Shown here: piece by piece, positions 1 through 8,522 of the stretch
How positions within the stretch are numbered: position 1 is the first letter of the stretch
Layout: every line of letters begins with the position of its first letter
Assembly (NCBI GenBank): GCA_002256005.1
Contig: NKIQ01000025.1
Location: forward strand, 1 to 39,714
Length of the DNA stretch: 39,714 bases
Direction: 5' to 3'
DNA from: Alphaproteobacteria bacterium PA4
Lineage (GTDB): Bacteria > Pseudomonadota > Alphaproteobacteria > Sphingomonadales > Sphingomonadaceae
Position numbers and translations under genes: made by a program
The notes under the pieces: model-generated
Databases searched by the model: none
The model's input: the letters and a program-made list of their open reading frames with translations, nothing else
Told to the model about the DNA's origin: nothing

Positions 1-905
1 CCGGGCTCGGTCAGGAACGCTTCCCCCGAGATCTTCACCTCGACATCAGCGCTCGGCGCATGGGCTGCGACGGTGTCGCGCAGCCATTGCGCCAGATCGG
101 CGCCGCGATGCTGATCGTTGAAGCGGATGTTCAGCCGGGCATGGGCGGCAGCGGGAATGACATTGGTTGCCGTGTTGCCGACACTAAGGTCGGTGACTTC
201 CAGATTGGAGGCGTCGAACCAGGCGCTGCCGGTGTCGAGCACCCGTGCCTTCAGATCGGCCAGGATGGCCACCAGCCGGGTGATCGGATTGTCGGCGCGC
301 TGCGGATAGGCGACATGGCCCTGCGCGCCCTTTACATGAATCCAGGCGTTGAGCGAGCCGCGCCGGCCGACCTTGATGGTATCGCCGAGCCGCTGCGCCG
401 AGGTCGGTTCGCCGACCAAGCACAGGTCGGGCACCAGGGCCTGCGCCTCCAGCCAGTCGAGCATTGGCGCCGTGCCCCAGGTCGCCGGGCCTTCCTCATC
501 GCCGGTGATAATCAGTGAGAGTCGCCCCGGCAGCCCGCGCGCGATGTGGCGCCCGGCGGCGACCACGAACGCCGCGATCGCCCCTTTCATGTCGGCGGCG
601 CCGCGCCCGACCAGCAGCCCGTCGCTGACCTCCGCCGCAAAGGGATCGACGCTCCAACCCGAAAGCGTGCCGACCGGCACGACATCGGTATGGCCGGCAA
701 AGGCAAAGTGCGGCGCGCCGCTGCCGATGGTGGCGAACAGATTGTCGATGGGACCATCGGGCGCGCTGCCGAAGCGCAGATGGTGGATGGTGAAGCCAAA
801 CCATTCCAGTGCTGCCGCCAGCACCGCCTGGGCGCCGGCGTCATCAGGAGTGACGCTGGCGCAGCGGATCAGCGCCTGCGCCAGCGGCAAGGCCTGTGCG
901 GTCAC
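1..905 (-). CDS. dapE: succinyl-diaminopimelate desuccinylase DapE (3' end cut by window edge)
   Basis: Zn-dependent M20 peptidase that removes succinate from N-succinyl-LL-diaminopimelate in cytoplasmic lysine/DAP synthesis. The visible 301 codons carry the M20 metal sites: H72 and D74 in AGHTDVVP, D105 in GRGAADMKG, and E137/E138 in TGDEEG. Substrate-type residues follow in GEPTSAQRLGDTIKVGRRGS. The family is about 375 aa, so roughly 70 C-terminal residues lie outside the window. The start is GTG at 905, whose bases overlap the TGA of the upstream DUF1499 gene (GTGA), so the two are translationally coupled. It is the last visible gene of the M28-DUF1499-dapE operon. The DapE assignment, rather than another M20 enzyme, rests on the close motif match and is fairly secure. 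Confidence 0.93.
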   Translation of the reverse strand, partial: MTAQALPLAQALIRCASVTPDDAGAQAVLAAALEWFGFTIHHLRFGSAPDGPIDNLFATIGSGAPHFAFAGHTDVVPVGTLSGWSVDPFAAEVSDGLLVGRGAADMKGAIAAFVVAAGRHIARGLPGRLSLIITGDEEGPATWGTAPMLDWLEAQALVPDLCLVGEPTSAQRLGDTIKVGRRGSLNAWIHVKGAQGHVAYPQRADNPITRLVAILADLKARVLDTGSAWFDASNLEVTDLSVGNTATNVIPAAAHARLNIRFNDQHRGADLAQWLRDTVAAHAPSADVEVKISGEAFLTEP

Positions 906-1630
906 GGATTCTCGATCTTCGCCAGATAGTTCTTGATGCGCTGGGCGTTGACCCCCAGATCGCCCTCGCCGACCCGCGATTTAGAGCGGACATCGATGCG
1001 CGTGCCGCTGCCTTCCGGCGTCAGCCGCACCACCACATCGTCCTTGAAGCCCCACCAGGGCACGACATCGGTGGCTTCGATCCGGCCGGCAGCGGCATCG
1101 GCGGCAACGATCGTCCATTTGCGCGCCTTGGCGGCGGCCAGCGCGCGGTCGAAGGCGGCGGCCGGCGCATCGGGCAGGATCAACGGCTTCAGCTGCGGAA
1201 ACGCCGCGGTCTGCAACGGCGCGATCTTTGGATCATAGCTGACGGGATTGGTGTTCGGCCCGCGCAGTTCCGGCGTGATGGCGACAAAGGCCGGCGGATT
1301 GACCGTGTCGGTGGTGATGTCGTGAATGCGCGGCTTGTCCCGCGCCTCGACGACGATGCCGACCGGCACCGCCAGCGCGGCGAGGCCGGCCGCAGCCCCC
1401 AGCACCACCAGCAGCCCGCCGCGCTTGCGCAGCACGGCGACCAGGCTGATCAGGCCACCGACGCCGGCGAGCAGGGCCGAGATGGCGAACATCGCCAGCC
1501 CGGCCTGCCAGCCGAGCACGCCGAACTTGATCAGGGGCCCGGCCAGCAGGACCAGCACGGCCGCTGCAATCGCGGCCCGGGCAATGCGCCCGCTCCATGT
1601 TCCACCGCTGTTGGACCCGGCCATTGTCAT
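902..1630 (-). CDS. DUF1499 domain membrane protein
   Basis: Protein of 242 aa with three predicted membrane segments at about residues 16-36, 41-65 and 71-91. A soluble C-terminal DUF1499 domain spans about 95-242 (NPVSYDPKIAP near its start, IEATDVVPWWGFKDDVVVR and RIDVRSKSRVGEGDLG near its end). The biochemical function of DUF1499 is not known. The ATG at 1630 overlaps the stop of the M28 peptidase gene (ATGA), and its own stop overlaps the dapE start, so it is the middle gene of a coupled three-gene operon. A role tied to the cell envelope is possible from its membrane location and dapE linkage, but that is inference. Confidence 0.85.
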   Translation of the reverse strand: MTMAGSNSGGTWSGRIARAAIAAAVLVLLAGPLIKFGVLGWQAGLAMFAISALLAGVGGLISLVAVLRKRGGLLVVLGAAAGLAALAVPVGIVVEARDKPRIHDITTDTVNPPAFVAITPELRGPNTNPVSYDPKIAPLQTAAFPQLKPLILPDAPAAAFDRALAAAKARKWTIVAADAAAGRIEATDVVPWWGFKDDVVVRLTPEGSGTRIDVRSKSRVGEGDLGVNAQRIKNYLAKIENP

Positions 1631-3255
1631 TGTCCCTTCTGGCGGGCGGCCTTGGGGGCGCCCGGAGCGAATGTGTCACCGAAATAATCGCCACTGTACC
1701 AGAGCGGCCGCGCCGGCGCGTCGGCGATTTCGCGGGTGATGAGGTAATTCACCTCGGCATAGCGGGCGCCGGCGTTCCAGTGGATCGGCTGCTTCATGTC
1801 GTCGCTCGGCTGGTGATAGTCGGTCGACAGGAAATGCTCCCAACCTTCCTTGCCGCCGTTGGCGAAGCCGGTGGCGAGCAACAGCGCCGGAACGCCGCGC
1901 TTGACGAAGGTATAGTGATCGGAACGGACAAAGATGGTTTCCGCCGGCATCGGATCGGGCGACAGCGCCACACCGGCCTTGGCCACGGCAGCGCGGATCG
2001 ATTCGCCCATCGTCGAATGGTCGCCGCCAAAGGCGATGACATCTGTGAAATCATAGAGCAGCAACGGCTGGTCGAGATCGACGACGCTGACGATCTGGCC
2101 GATCGGCACCGCCGGATCATTGGCAAAGGATTCGGCGCCGAGCAGGCCCTTTTCCTCGGCCGTGTTGACGACGAACAACAAGGACCGTTTCGGTGCCACC
2201 GCATCGCCGGCAAAGGCGCGCGCCACCTCCATCAGGATGGCGACACCGGCGGCATTGTCGAGCGCGCCATTATAGATGTTGTCGCCGGGCCGCTCCGGGC
2301 GGATGCCGAGATGGTCGAGATGCCCCATCAGCACGACATATTCGTCCTTCAGCTTGGGATCGCTGCCGGGGATCATGCCGATGATCTCGCTGCTTTCGAC
2401 CTTGCGGGTCGCCGATGCGGCTTCGATGCGGGCGCTGGCCTTCAGGGCAAAGCCCTTGGGCGCGCCACCGGGCTTGTCGGCTTCGGCGAGGATTTTCGCC
2501 AGGGGCGTGCGGGCGCCGGTAAACAGCGCCTCGGCCGCCGCCGGGCTGAGCGCGGCCGCGCCCTTGATCGTCGGCGCCCCGACATAGGGCGTGCCATCGG
2601 CCGCCACCCAGGTCATGCGCGGCACGCTGGCGGTCTGCTGGGACCGCGCCCAGGGCCGCAGCTTCTGGCCTTCCAGGCTGGAAATGGTGATGAGACCGAT
2701 GGCGCCGCGCGCCGCCGCCATCTGGCCCTTCTGCGTGCCGAGATGCGCCAGCACTTCATCGGGCGCCCGCTTCGGAATGCCCCCCAGCACGACGACGATC
2801 TTGCCGCGCACATCGAGCCCGGCATAATCGTTGAAGCCCTGTTTCGGCGCATCGAGACCGAAGCCGGCAAAGACCAGCTCGCCCTCTGCCACGCTGCTCG
2901 TTGCCAGCTGGCTGGGGCTGACGATGGCATCGCTGCCATGGGCATAGGTAACCGGGCCGGCCTTTGTGGTGATCGTCACCTGGTTGGCACCCTTGGCGAG
3001 GCTGGCTTCCGACAGTGTCACCGGCTGGAACCAGCTGCCGTTCTTGCCCGCTGGCTTCAGGCCGTTGGCGGCGAATTGTGACGCGACATAGCGCGCGGCG
3101 ATGTCATAGCCGCGGGTGCCGGTGCCGCGGCCTTCCAGCAGATCATCCGACAGGAAGGCGACATGCGCCTTGACGCGATCGGCGGAAAATTCGGGCTTTG
3201 CCGCAACGGGTGTTGCCACAAGCGCCAGCACAAGGGCGCCAAAAACGGGTTTCAT
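1627..3255 (-). CDS. secreted M28 family metallopeptidase with PA domain
   Basis: Exported di-zinc aminopeptidase-type protein of 542 aa. An N-terminal signal peptide (MKPVFGALVLALVATPVAA) precedes the mature sequence. A protease-associated insert covers about residues 120-260. The M28 metal ligands are visible: H312/D314 in MGHLDHLG, D333 in ALDNAAG, E367/E368 in TAEEKGLLG, D393 and H447 in SDHYTF. The start chosen is ATG 3255, with GGAG eight bases upstream; an in-frame start 18 codons further up would bury the signal peptide and lacks such a site. First gene of the operon with DUF1499 and dapE. Substrate is not deducible; proteins of this group degrade peptides in the periplasm. Confidence 0.9.
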   Translation of the reverse strand: MKPVFGALVLALVATPVAAKPEFSADRVKAHVAFLSDDLLEGRGTGTRGYDIAARYVASQFAANGLKPAGKNGSWFQPVTLSEASLAKGANQVTITTKAGPVTYAHGSDAIVSPSQLATSSVAEGELVFAGFGLDAPKQGFNDYAGLDVRGKIVVVLGGIPKRAPDEVLAHLGTQKGQMAAARGAIGLITISSLEGQKLRPWARSQQTASVPRMTWVAADGTPYVGAPTIKGAAALSPAAAEALFTGARTPLAKILAEADKPGGAPKGFALKASARIEAASATRKVESSEIIGMIPGSDPKLKDEYVVLMGHLDHLGIRPERPGDNIYNGALDNAAGVAILMEVARAFAGDAVAPKRSLLFVVNTAEEKGLLGAESFANDPAVPIGQIVSVVDLDQPLLLYDFTDVIAFGGDHSTMGESIRAAVAKAGVALSPDPMPAETIFVRSDHYTFVKRGVPALLLATGFANGGKEGWEHFLSTDYHQPSDDMKQPIHWNAGARYAEVNYLITREIADAPARPLWYSGDYFGDTFAPGAPKAARQKGQ

Positions 3256-3280
3256 GCAGGCTCCGGATAATGATGTGTGA

Positions 3281-3309
3281 ACGCTAGGGCCTTGTCGCGC
3301 GCCGTTCAA
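3281..3309 (-). promoter_or_regulatory. candidate sigma-70 promoter for the M28-DUF1499-dapE operon
   Basis: Read on the minus strand, TTGAAC (3309-3304) is separated by exactly 17 bases from TAGCGT (3286-3281), placing a start point about 20 bases ahead of the M28 ATG. The -10 matches consensus at only three positions, and the -35 overlaps the GST stop region, so this is suggestive. Confidence 0.35.
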
Positions 3310-3977
3310 GCCGCGACGCCGCCCGGCAGTGCATAGGCGTCATAGCGCAGCACCTCCCGGCGTGCCTCGGCCTGCCATTCGCGCAGCCAGGGGTGGGCCA
3401 GCATGGCGTCGACATAGGCGCGCGCCGTCGCGCTGACCGGCAGATGATAATGGTCGATGCGATAGACGACCGGCGCGAACATCACATCGGCGGCGCTGAA
3501 CGGGCCGAACAGATAGGGCAGGTCGGTGTCGCTGCCGAAGCGGTCACGCGCTTCCGACCAGAGCGCATCGATGCGGCGCACATCGGCAAGGATCGCCTCG
3601 CTGGCGACGAAATCCGGATAGCGCTTCTGCAGCTGCATCGGGCAGCCGCTGCGCAGCGGTGCAAAGCCCGAATGCATCTCCGCCGCCATTGCATAGGCCA
3701 GCCCGCGCGCCGGCAGCTCGCGTGGCCAGAAACGGTCATGGCCACCCTTGTCAGCCAGCCACAGGATCATCGCCATGCTGTCCCACACCGGCACGCCGCC
3801 ATCGACGAGATAGGGCACCTTGCCCGACGGCAGTTCGCGCTTGGCGCTGCCGTCCTGCCATGCGGGCGAATCCATTTCGATGCATTCGGTGTGGAACGGC
3901 AGGCCCGACAGTTTCGCCGCCAGCCAGCCGCGCAGCGACCAGCTCGATAGGGTCCGGGTTCCGATGACGATCTTCAT
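3306..3977 (-). CDS. glutathione S-transferase family protein
   Basis: Cytosolic GST-fold protein of 223 aa. The N-terminal thioredoxin-like domain begins MKIVIGTRTLSSWSLRGWLA, with the SSWS stretch at the usual catalytic Ser/Cys position and a conserved GKVPYLVDGG cis-proline turn. The alpha-helical domain follows from about residue 85, with FSAADVMFAPVV matching the typical N-capping box region. ATG 3977 has a full AGGAGG site upstream, so the longer in-frame start at 4031 is rejected. It lies just upstream of the M28 operon on the same strand and is divergent from the quinone oxidoreductase gene. Substrate unknown; it resembles the small GST-like proteins common in sphingomonads. Confidence 0.88.
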   Translation of the reverse strand: MKIVIGTRTLSSWSLRGWLAAKLSGLPFHTECIEMDSPAWQDGSAKRELPSGKVPYLVDGGVPVWDSMAMILWLADKGGHDRFWPRELPARGLAYAMAAEMHSGFAPLRSGCPMQLQKRYPDFVASEAILADVRRIDALWSEARDRFGSDTDLPYLFGPFSAADVMFAPVVYRIDHYHLPVSATARAYVDAMLAHPWLREWQAEARREVLRYDAYALPGGVAA

Positions 3978-4114
3978 GGGCGTGCCTCCTGCCGCGCCGT
4001 CATAGGAGCCATGGCCGGTGCCAGCAAGCAAGCGCGACCGTCTGGACTTTGCATGGCGTCCGGCTAAGCACGCCGCTGTCGCGTCGGGGCGATGCCGACA
4101 CAGCGGAGTCCAGC

Positions 4115-5089
4115 ATGCAGATCGTCGAAGCCAGCAGCCATGCCTCGCTCGATGGCTATGTCATGCGCGACGCACCCATGCCGCACGCCGGGCCGGGCCA
4201 GATCCTGGTCAAGGTAGCGGTGTGCGGCGTCAGCTATGTCGACGCGCTGGTGGCGCTGGGCCGCTATCAGGTGAAACCACCGCTGCCGCACATTCCGGGG
4301 AGCGAGATCGCCGGCACGGTCGCCGAGGTCGGCGCCGGTGTCACCGGTTTTGCCATTGGCGACCGGGTGCTGGCCCAGACGACAAAGGGCTTTGCCGAAT
4401 ATGCGCTGTGCCCCGCCGCCGCGGCCCGGCCCTTGCCCGCCGCGATCGGCGATGCCACCGCCGTGGCGCTGCCGCTCAACTACCTCACCGCCCTACACGG
4501 GCTGCGCGACCGTGCGCGCCTCGTCGCCGGCGAACGCCTGCTGGTCTTTGGTGCCGCCGGCGGTGTCGGCGCGGCCGCCGTCCAGATCGGCCGCCTGCTG
4601 GGGGCCGAGGTCATCGGCGTGGCGTCAACGCCGGAAAAACAGGCGGCGGCGCTGCACTTCGGCGCCCACGCCGTCATCGACCGCGAGCCCGAAGGTTGGC
4701 GGGACCGGCTGAAGGCGCTGGCGCCCGGCGGCATCGATGTCGTCTATGATCCGGCGACCGGCGGCCTGTTCGAAACGGCGTTCCGGTCCTTGCGCTGGGG
4801 CGGCCGCCACCTGGTGATCGGCTTTGCCTCCGGCAACATCCCGGCCTTGCCGGCCAATCTGCCGCTGTTGAAGGGGGCGGGCCTGCTCGGCGTCGATGTC
4901 CGGCAGTTCCTGCAGACCTATGGTACGGCGCAAGGGTCGGCCTATCTCGACGAGATCATCGGCTGGGCGGCAGCGGGCGCCTTCGTGCCGCCGGTGGGCC
5001 GGATCTTGGCTTTCGCGGACTTCGGCGCGGCGCTGACCCTGGCGCTGAGCGGCGACAGCATCGGCAAGACGGTGCTGCGGATCGCCTGA
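4115..5089 (+). CDS. NADPH:quinone oxidoreductase-type medium-chain reductase
   Basis: Zinc-free medium-chain dehydrogenase/reductase of 324 aa. The GroES-like N-terminal domain holds GRYQVKPPLPHIPGSEIAG and VGAGVTGFAIGDRVLA. The Rossmann nucleotide site is GAAGGVGAAAVQIGRLLGA, typical of NADPH-dependent QOR members. No structural zinc cysteine cluster is seen. The start is ATG 4115 with GGAG upstream; the longer frame from 4049 has no supporting site. Expected reaction is reduction of a quinone or enone with NADPH in the cytoplasm; the real substrate cannot be read from sequence. Single gene, divergent from the GST with about 137 bases between them that hold no clear promoter. Confidence 0.88.
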   Translation: MQIVEASSHASLDGYVMRDAPMPHAGPGQILVKVAVCGVSYVDALVALGRYQVKPPLPHIPGSEIAGTVAEVGAGVTGFAIGDRVLAQTTKGFAEYALCPAAAARPLPAAIGDATAVALPLNYLTALHGLRDRARLVAGERLLVFGAAGGVGAAAVQIGRLLGAEVIGVASTPEKQAAALHFGAHAVIDREPEGWRDRLKALAPGGIDVVYDPATGGLFETAFRSLRWGGRHLVIGFASGNIPALPANLPLLKGAGLLGVDVRQFLQTYGTAQGSAYLDEIIGWAAAGAFVPPVGRILAFADFGAALTLALSGDSIGKTVLRIA

Positions 5090-5228
5090 GCCGCCGCCAT
5101 GTCGACCATGCAGCGGGTATGCTTCCAGAGCATCCGCAGCGCCGGTTGTCAGATGTTTCCGGCCTGCGCTGTCGCCGCAGTGCGGGTGACAGGATGACAT
5201 TGCGGCGGCGACCCCTTAAGTCACACGC

Positions 5229-6575
5229 ATGCTGACTGTACCCCAGGCCCTCGACCGTCTCGATTCCGCCCTTGCTGCGGCCAAGGCCGCCGGCGCCGAT
5301 GCCGCCGATGCACTTTATGTCGGCGATGGCTCGACCTCGGTCAGTGTCCGGCTCGGCAAGCTGGAAGACATTGGCCGCAGCGAGGGCGAGGAAATCGGCA
5401 TCCGCGTCTTCATCGGCCAGCGCTCGGCGAGCGTTTCTTCCTCCGATCTCGGCCCCGCCGCCCTCGCCATCGCCGCCGAACGCGCCGTTGCCATGGCGCG
5501 GCTGGCGCCGGACGATCCCTGGGCCGGCCTTGCCCCTGCCGACCGCCTGCTCAGCGGCGCCATCCCCGATGTCGATGCCGATGACGGGCAGAGCCCCGAT
5601 GCCGAACGGCTGCGCGACATGGCGTTGGCGGCCGAAGATGCCGCCCGCGCCGTTCCCGGCGTCACCAACAGCGAAGGCGGCGGCGCGTCGGCCGGCGGCG
5701 CCGTGACGGCGCTCGCCACCTCGACCGGCTTTCGCGGCGGCAAGGCCTCGACCAGCTATGGCCTGTCGGCGAGCGTTCTTGCCGGCGAAGGCGGCGACAT
5801 GCAGCGCGACTATGCCTGGCATTCGGCGCGGCATTTCAGCGATCTGGAGGCGGCCGCCGTTATCGGCGCCCGCGCCGGCCAGCGCGCCGTGTCGCGGCTG
5901 AATCCGATCAAGCTCGATACCGCCAGCCTGCCGATCGTTTTCGATCCGCGCATCGGTTCGACGCTGATCGGCCATCTCATCGGCGCCATCACCGGCAGCG
6001 CCATCGCCCGCGGCACCAGTTTCCTGAAGGATGCACTCGGCACCGCCGTGTTCGATTCCGGCATCACCATCATCGATGATCCGCTGCGCCGGCGTGGTCT
6101 GCGTTCGCGCGGCTTCGATGGCGAGGGCCTGCCGGTGCAGCGCACGGCGCTGATCGACAAGGGCGTGCTGACCGGCTGGCTGCTCGACGCCGCCAGCGCC
6201 CGGCAGCTGGGCCTGCAACCGACCGGCCATGCCGCACGCGGCACCTCCGGGCCACCGGGGGCCGGGGCCACCAACCTGCATCTGGAGCCGGGGCCGGACA
6301 GTCCCCAGGCGCTGATGGCCGGCATCAAGCGCGGTTTCTATGTCACCGAGCTGATCGGCATGGGCGTCAACGGCCTGACCGGCGATTACAGCCGCGGCGC
6401 CAGCGGTTTCCTGATCGAGGATGGTGAGATCACCGTGCCGGTCGCCGAAGTGACCATCGCCGGCAATCTGACGACGATGTTCAAGGCATTGGTGCCGGCC
6501 AATGACCTCAGCTTCCGCCACGCCGCCAATGTGCCGACCATCCGCATCGACGGCATGACCATCGCCGGTGCCTGA
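5229..6575 (+). CDS. pmbA: PmbA/TldE family metallopeptidase subunit
   Basis: Non-catalytic partner of the TldD-TldE (PmbA) peptidase, known for processing microcin B17 and degrading CcdA in E. coli. The 448-aa length is normal. Hallmarks are the GDGSTSVSVRLGKLEDIGRSEG N-terminal strand (residues about 31-52), GIRVFIGQRSASVSS, the SFLKDALGTAVFD segment and the C-terminal GFYVTELIGMGVNGLTGDYS block followed by GFLIEDGEI. The HExxxH site of TldD is absent, as expected for PmbA. It overlaps the following phosphatase gene by 8 bases. tldD is not in the window, as is common, because the pair is often unlinked. The 139 bases upstream (5090-5228) contain only a 32-codon unlikely ORF. Confidence 0.93.
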   Translation: MLTVPQALDRLDSALAAAKAAGADAADALYVGDGSTSVSVRLGKLEDIGRSEGEEIGIRVFIGQRSASVSSSDLGPAALAIAAERAVAMARLAPDDPWAGLAPADRLLSGAIPDVDADDGQSPDAERLRDMALAAEDAARAVPGVTNSEGGGASAGGAVTALATSTGFRGGKASTSYGLSASVLAGEGGDMQRDYAWHSARHFSDLEAAAVIGARAGQRAVSRLNPIKLDTASLPIVFDPRIGSTLIGHLIGAITGSAIARGTSFLKDALGTAVFDSGITIIDDPLRRRGLRSRGFDGEGLPVQRTALIDKGVLTGWLLDAASARQLGLQPTGHAARGTSGPPGAGATNLHLEPGPDSPQALMAGIKRGFYVTELIGMGVNGLTGDYSRGASGFLIEDGEITVPVAEVTIAGNLTTMFKALVPANDLSFRHAANVPTIRIDGMTIAGA

Positions 6576-7395
6576 GGCAGAGACGGATCTGGCGCTGGCG
6601 GTGCGCATCGCCGCGGCCGCCGGCGACATGGCGCTGGCGCATTTCCACAGTACGCCCGACTGGTGGGACAAGAGCCCGGGCAACCCGGTCAGCGCCGCCG
6701 ACCTCGCCGTCGATGCCTGGCTGAAGGCGGAACTGGCGGCCACGCGGCCCGATGATGGCTGGCTGTCGGAAGAAACCGCCGACACGGCGGACCGGCTGGA
6801 CAAGTCGCGGGTCTGGGTCGTCGACCCTATCGACGGCACCCGCGATTTCGTGCGCGGCCGCACCGGCTGGGCGGTGTCGGTGGCGCTGGTCGAACGGGGC
6901 GATGTGACCGTCGCCGCGCTGGCGGCGCCGGCACGACGGCAATTGTTCGTGGCAGCGCGCGGGCAGGGCGCCACCTGCAATGGCGTGCCGCTGCACGTGT
7001 CGGGACGCGAAGACCTGGCCGGCGTGCGCCTGCCCATCGATGCCAGCAACATGACGGCGCGCTTCTGGCCGGAACCCTGGCCGGGGGAAGCGGTGGAAAA
7101 GCCCAATAGCCTCGCCCTGCGCATGGCCAAGCTGGCGCTGGACGAGGCCGATATCTGGCTGGAAGGCCGGCATATCTCGGAATGGGATGTCGCCGCTTCG
7201 GCGCTGATCCTGACCGAGGCCGGCGGCCTTGTCAGCGATCGCCACGGCGCGCCACTCGCCTTCAACAAGCCGCTGCCGCAGTTCGCCGGCATTGCCGCTG
7301 CCACGCCGGCGCTGCATGGCGTGGCGCGCGACCGGCTCGATCACGCACTCAGCTTCTTTGCGGCGGCCCGACAGGGGCGATCCCCAGCCGCCTGA
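6568..7395 (+). CDS. inositol monophosphatase / CysQ family phosphatase
   Basis: Mg-dependent, lithium-sensitive phosphatase fold of 275 aa. Metal-binding motifs are SEETAD (about residues 68-73), DPIDGTRDF (about 89-97) and the C-terminal EWDVAASALI block. The N-terminal GNPVSAADLAVDAWL matches the family pattern. The family dephosphorylates inositol monophosphate or 3'-phosphoadenosine 5'-phosphate; the sequence does not settle which, although CysQ-like annotation is usual for the neighbour of pmbA in sphingomonads. GTG 6568 starts inside the end of pmbA (8-base overlap), implying cotranscription. Its last 47 bases overlap the 3' end of the convergent CoA-binding gene. Confidence 0.88.
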   Translation: MPEAETDLALAVRIAAAAGDMALAHFHSTPDWWDKSPGNPVSAADLAVDAWLKAELAATRPDDGWLSEETADTADRLDKSRVWVVDPIDGTRDFVRGRTGWAVSVALVERGDVTVAALAAPARRQLFVAARGQGATCNGVPLHVSGREDLAGVRLPIDASNMTARFWPEPWPGEAVEKPNSLALRMAKLALDEADIWLEGRHISEWDVAASALILTEAGGLVSDRHGAPLAFNKPLPQFAGIAAATPALHGVARDRLDHALSFFAAARQGRSPAA

Positions 7396-7792
7396 TCTCG
7401 ATCTTGGGGCAATGGTCCATGACGACGGTGAGGCCCGCCGCTTCGGCGCGGGCGGCGGCGTCGGCATTGACGATGCCAAGCTGCATCCAGACCGCCTTTG
7501 CGCCGACCGCGATGGCGTCGTCGACCACCGGGCCCACCGCGTCGGAACGGCGGAAGACATCGACGATGTCGATCGGCACGCCGATCTGGTCGAGCCGTTC
7601 CCAGACATATTCGCCCAGCACATGCTGGCCGGTTATGGCCGGATTGACCGGGATGACGCGATAGCCCCGGCTCTGCAGGAATTCCATCACGCCGTACGAG
7701 GGCCGCTCCGGCCTGTCGGAAATGCCGACAAGGGCAATGGTGCGGGCGCCCGACAGCAGGGCGGTGATCTCGGTGTCGGATGTGATCGGCAT
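7349..7792 (-). CDS. CoA-binding domain protein (YccU-like)
   Basis: Small cytosolic protein of 147 aa made of a single Rossmann-type CoA-binding domain. Visible elements are TIALVGISDRPERPSYGVMEF at residues about 18-38, GYRVIPVNPA, VDIVDVFRRSD and the AVWMQLGI segment, with MDHCPKIE near the C-terminus. The fold resembles the N-terminal part of succinyl-CoA synthetase alpha. Members such as E. coli YccU are uncharacterised. The ATG at 7792 has AAGGAG upstream. The 3' end overlaps the phosphatase gene head-on by 47 bases, so the two transcripts could form an antisense pair. Confidence 0.9.
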   Translation of the reverse strand: MPITSDTEITALLSGARTIALVGISDRPERPSYGVMEFLQSRGYRVIPVNPAITGQHVLGEYVWERLDQIGVPIDIVDVFRRSDAVGPVVDDAIAVGAKAVWMQLGIVNADAAARAEAAGLTVVMDHCPKIEIRRLGIAPVGPPQRS

Positions 7793-7844
7793 GGCGAGTC
7801 TCCTTCGCTGGCCATGCTAACGCATCGCCGGCCTGATGGCTGCA

Positions 7845-8459
7845 TCAGCGATAGCGTCGGCCCCACCACCACAGCACCAGCGAGAACAGCAGCGGGCTGA
7901 CCGACAGCACGATGAGGCCGACGAACGGGCTGGCCTGTGACGCGATCAGCGCCGCCGCCGCGATGACCAGCGGCAGCCAGGAATAGCGGGTCTCGTGATT
8001 CTCGGCCGGCGTCAGCGGCGCGATCAGCAGCGCCGGATTGGTGAGGGCATGCCGCGCCAGCGCCATGTTGGCGAGGCCGGCGGCGGCGAGGCAGCCGATG
8101 TAGAAATAGATGGCGGTGCGGGCCCCGCCATATTCGCCGATCACCGCGGTCGGGAACGGCAGGAAGGCGATGCAGGCAAGGAACAGCAAATTGAGCTGGA
8201 TCAGCCGATTGTCGAAGGTTTTCAGGAACCCGAAGATGCGGTGATGGCCGATCCAGAAGCGGCCGATGACAAAGAAGCTGATGAGAAAGCCGACATAATT
8301 GGGCAGGAGGTGCAGCAGCGCGGCGCTCAGCCCGGCCTCGGTTGCCGGCTCGACATGCGGCACCTTGATCTCGATGACCAGCAGCGTGATGGCGATGGCG
8401 AACACCGCGTCCGAAAAGAATTGCAGCCGTTCATGCTGCAACGCGCGCGCCTCGTGCAT
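7845..8459 (-). CDS. TMEM175 family (DUF1211) potassium-channel-like protein
   Basis: Six-helix inner-membrane protein of 204 aa. The hallmark RxxxFSDAVFAIAITLLVIE motif of the TMEM175 pore-lining first helix lies at residues about 10-30. Further helices lie near 50-70, 80-105, 112-132, 160-180 and 182-200. Bacterial members form tetrameric K+-permeable leak channels, in contrast to the two-repeat eukaryotic form. It stands alone on the minus strand between recX and the CoA-binding gene. A 17-base inverted repeat sits directly upstream and could be an operator. Confidence 0.88.
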   Translation of the reverse strand: MHEARALQHERLQFFSDAVFAIAITLLVIEIKVPHVEPATEAGLSAALLHLLPNYVGFLISFFVIGRFWIGHHRIFGFLKTFDNRLIQLNLLFLACIAFLPFPTAVIGEYGGARTAIYFYIGCLAAAGLANMALARHALTNPALLIAPLTPAENHETRYSWLPLVIAAAALIASQASPFVGLIVLSVSPLLFSLVLWWWGRRYR

Positions 8460-8475
8460 CGATCGACCCCCGTCA

Positions 8476-8492
8476 CTGTTACGCCATAACAG
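8476..8492. promoter_or_regulatory. short perfect inverted repeat upstream of the TMEM175 gene
   Basis: CTGTTA and TAACAG flank a 5-base spacer (CGCCA), ending 17 bases before the start codon at 8459. No T-tract follows, so an operator is more likely than a terminator. No regulator can be assigned. Confidence 0.4.
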
Positions 8493-8522
8493 CCCGTGTT
8501 GGCAGGACTTGGCAAGCGGCGT

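Noticed and set aside
5100-5198. Possible 32-codon gene before pmbA
   Set aside because: No ribosome-binding site, no homology that I recognise and length within chance expectation.
4956-7304. Open reading frame of 782 codons on the minus strand opposite pmbA and the phosphatase
   Set aside because: Antisense shadow caused by high GC at third positions; low-complexity sequence without any family motif, while the plus strand encodes clear proteins.
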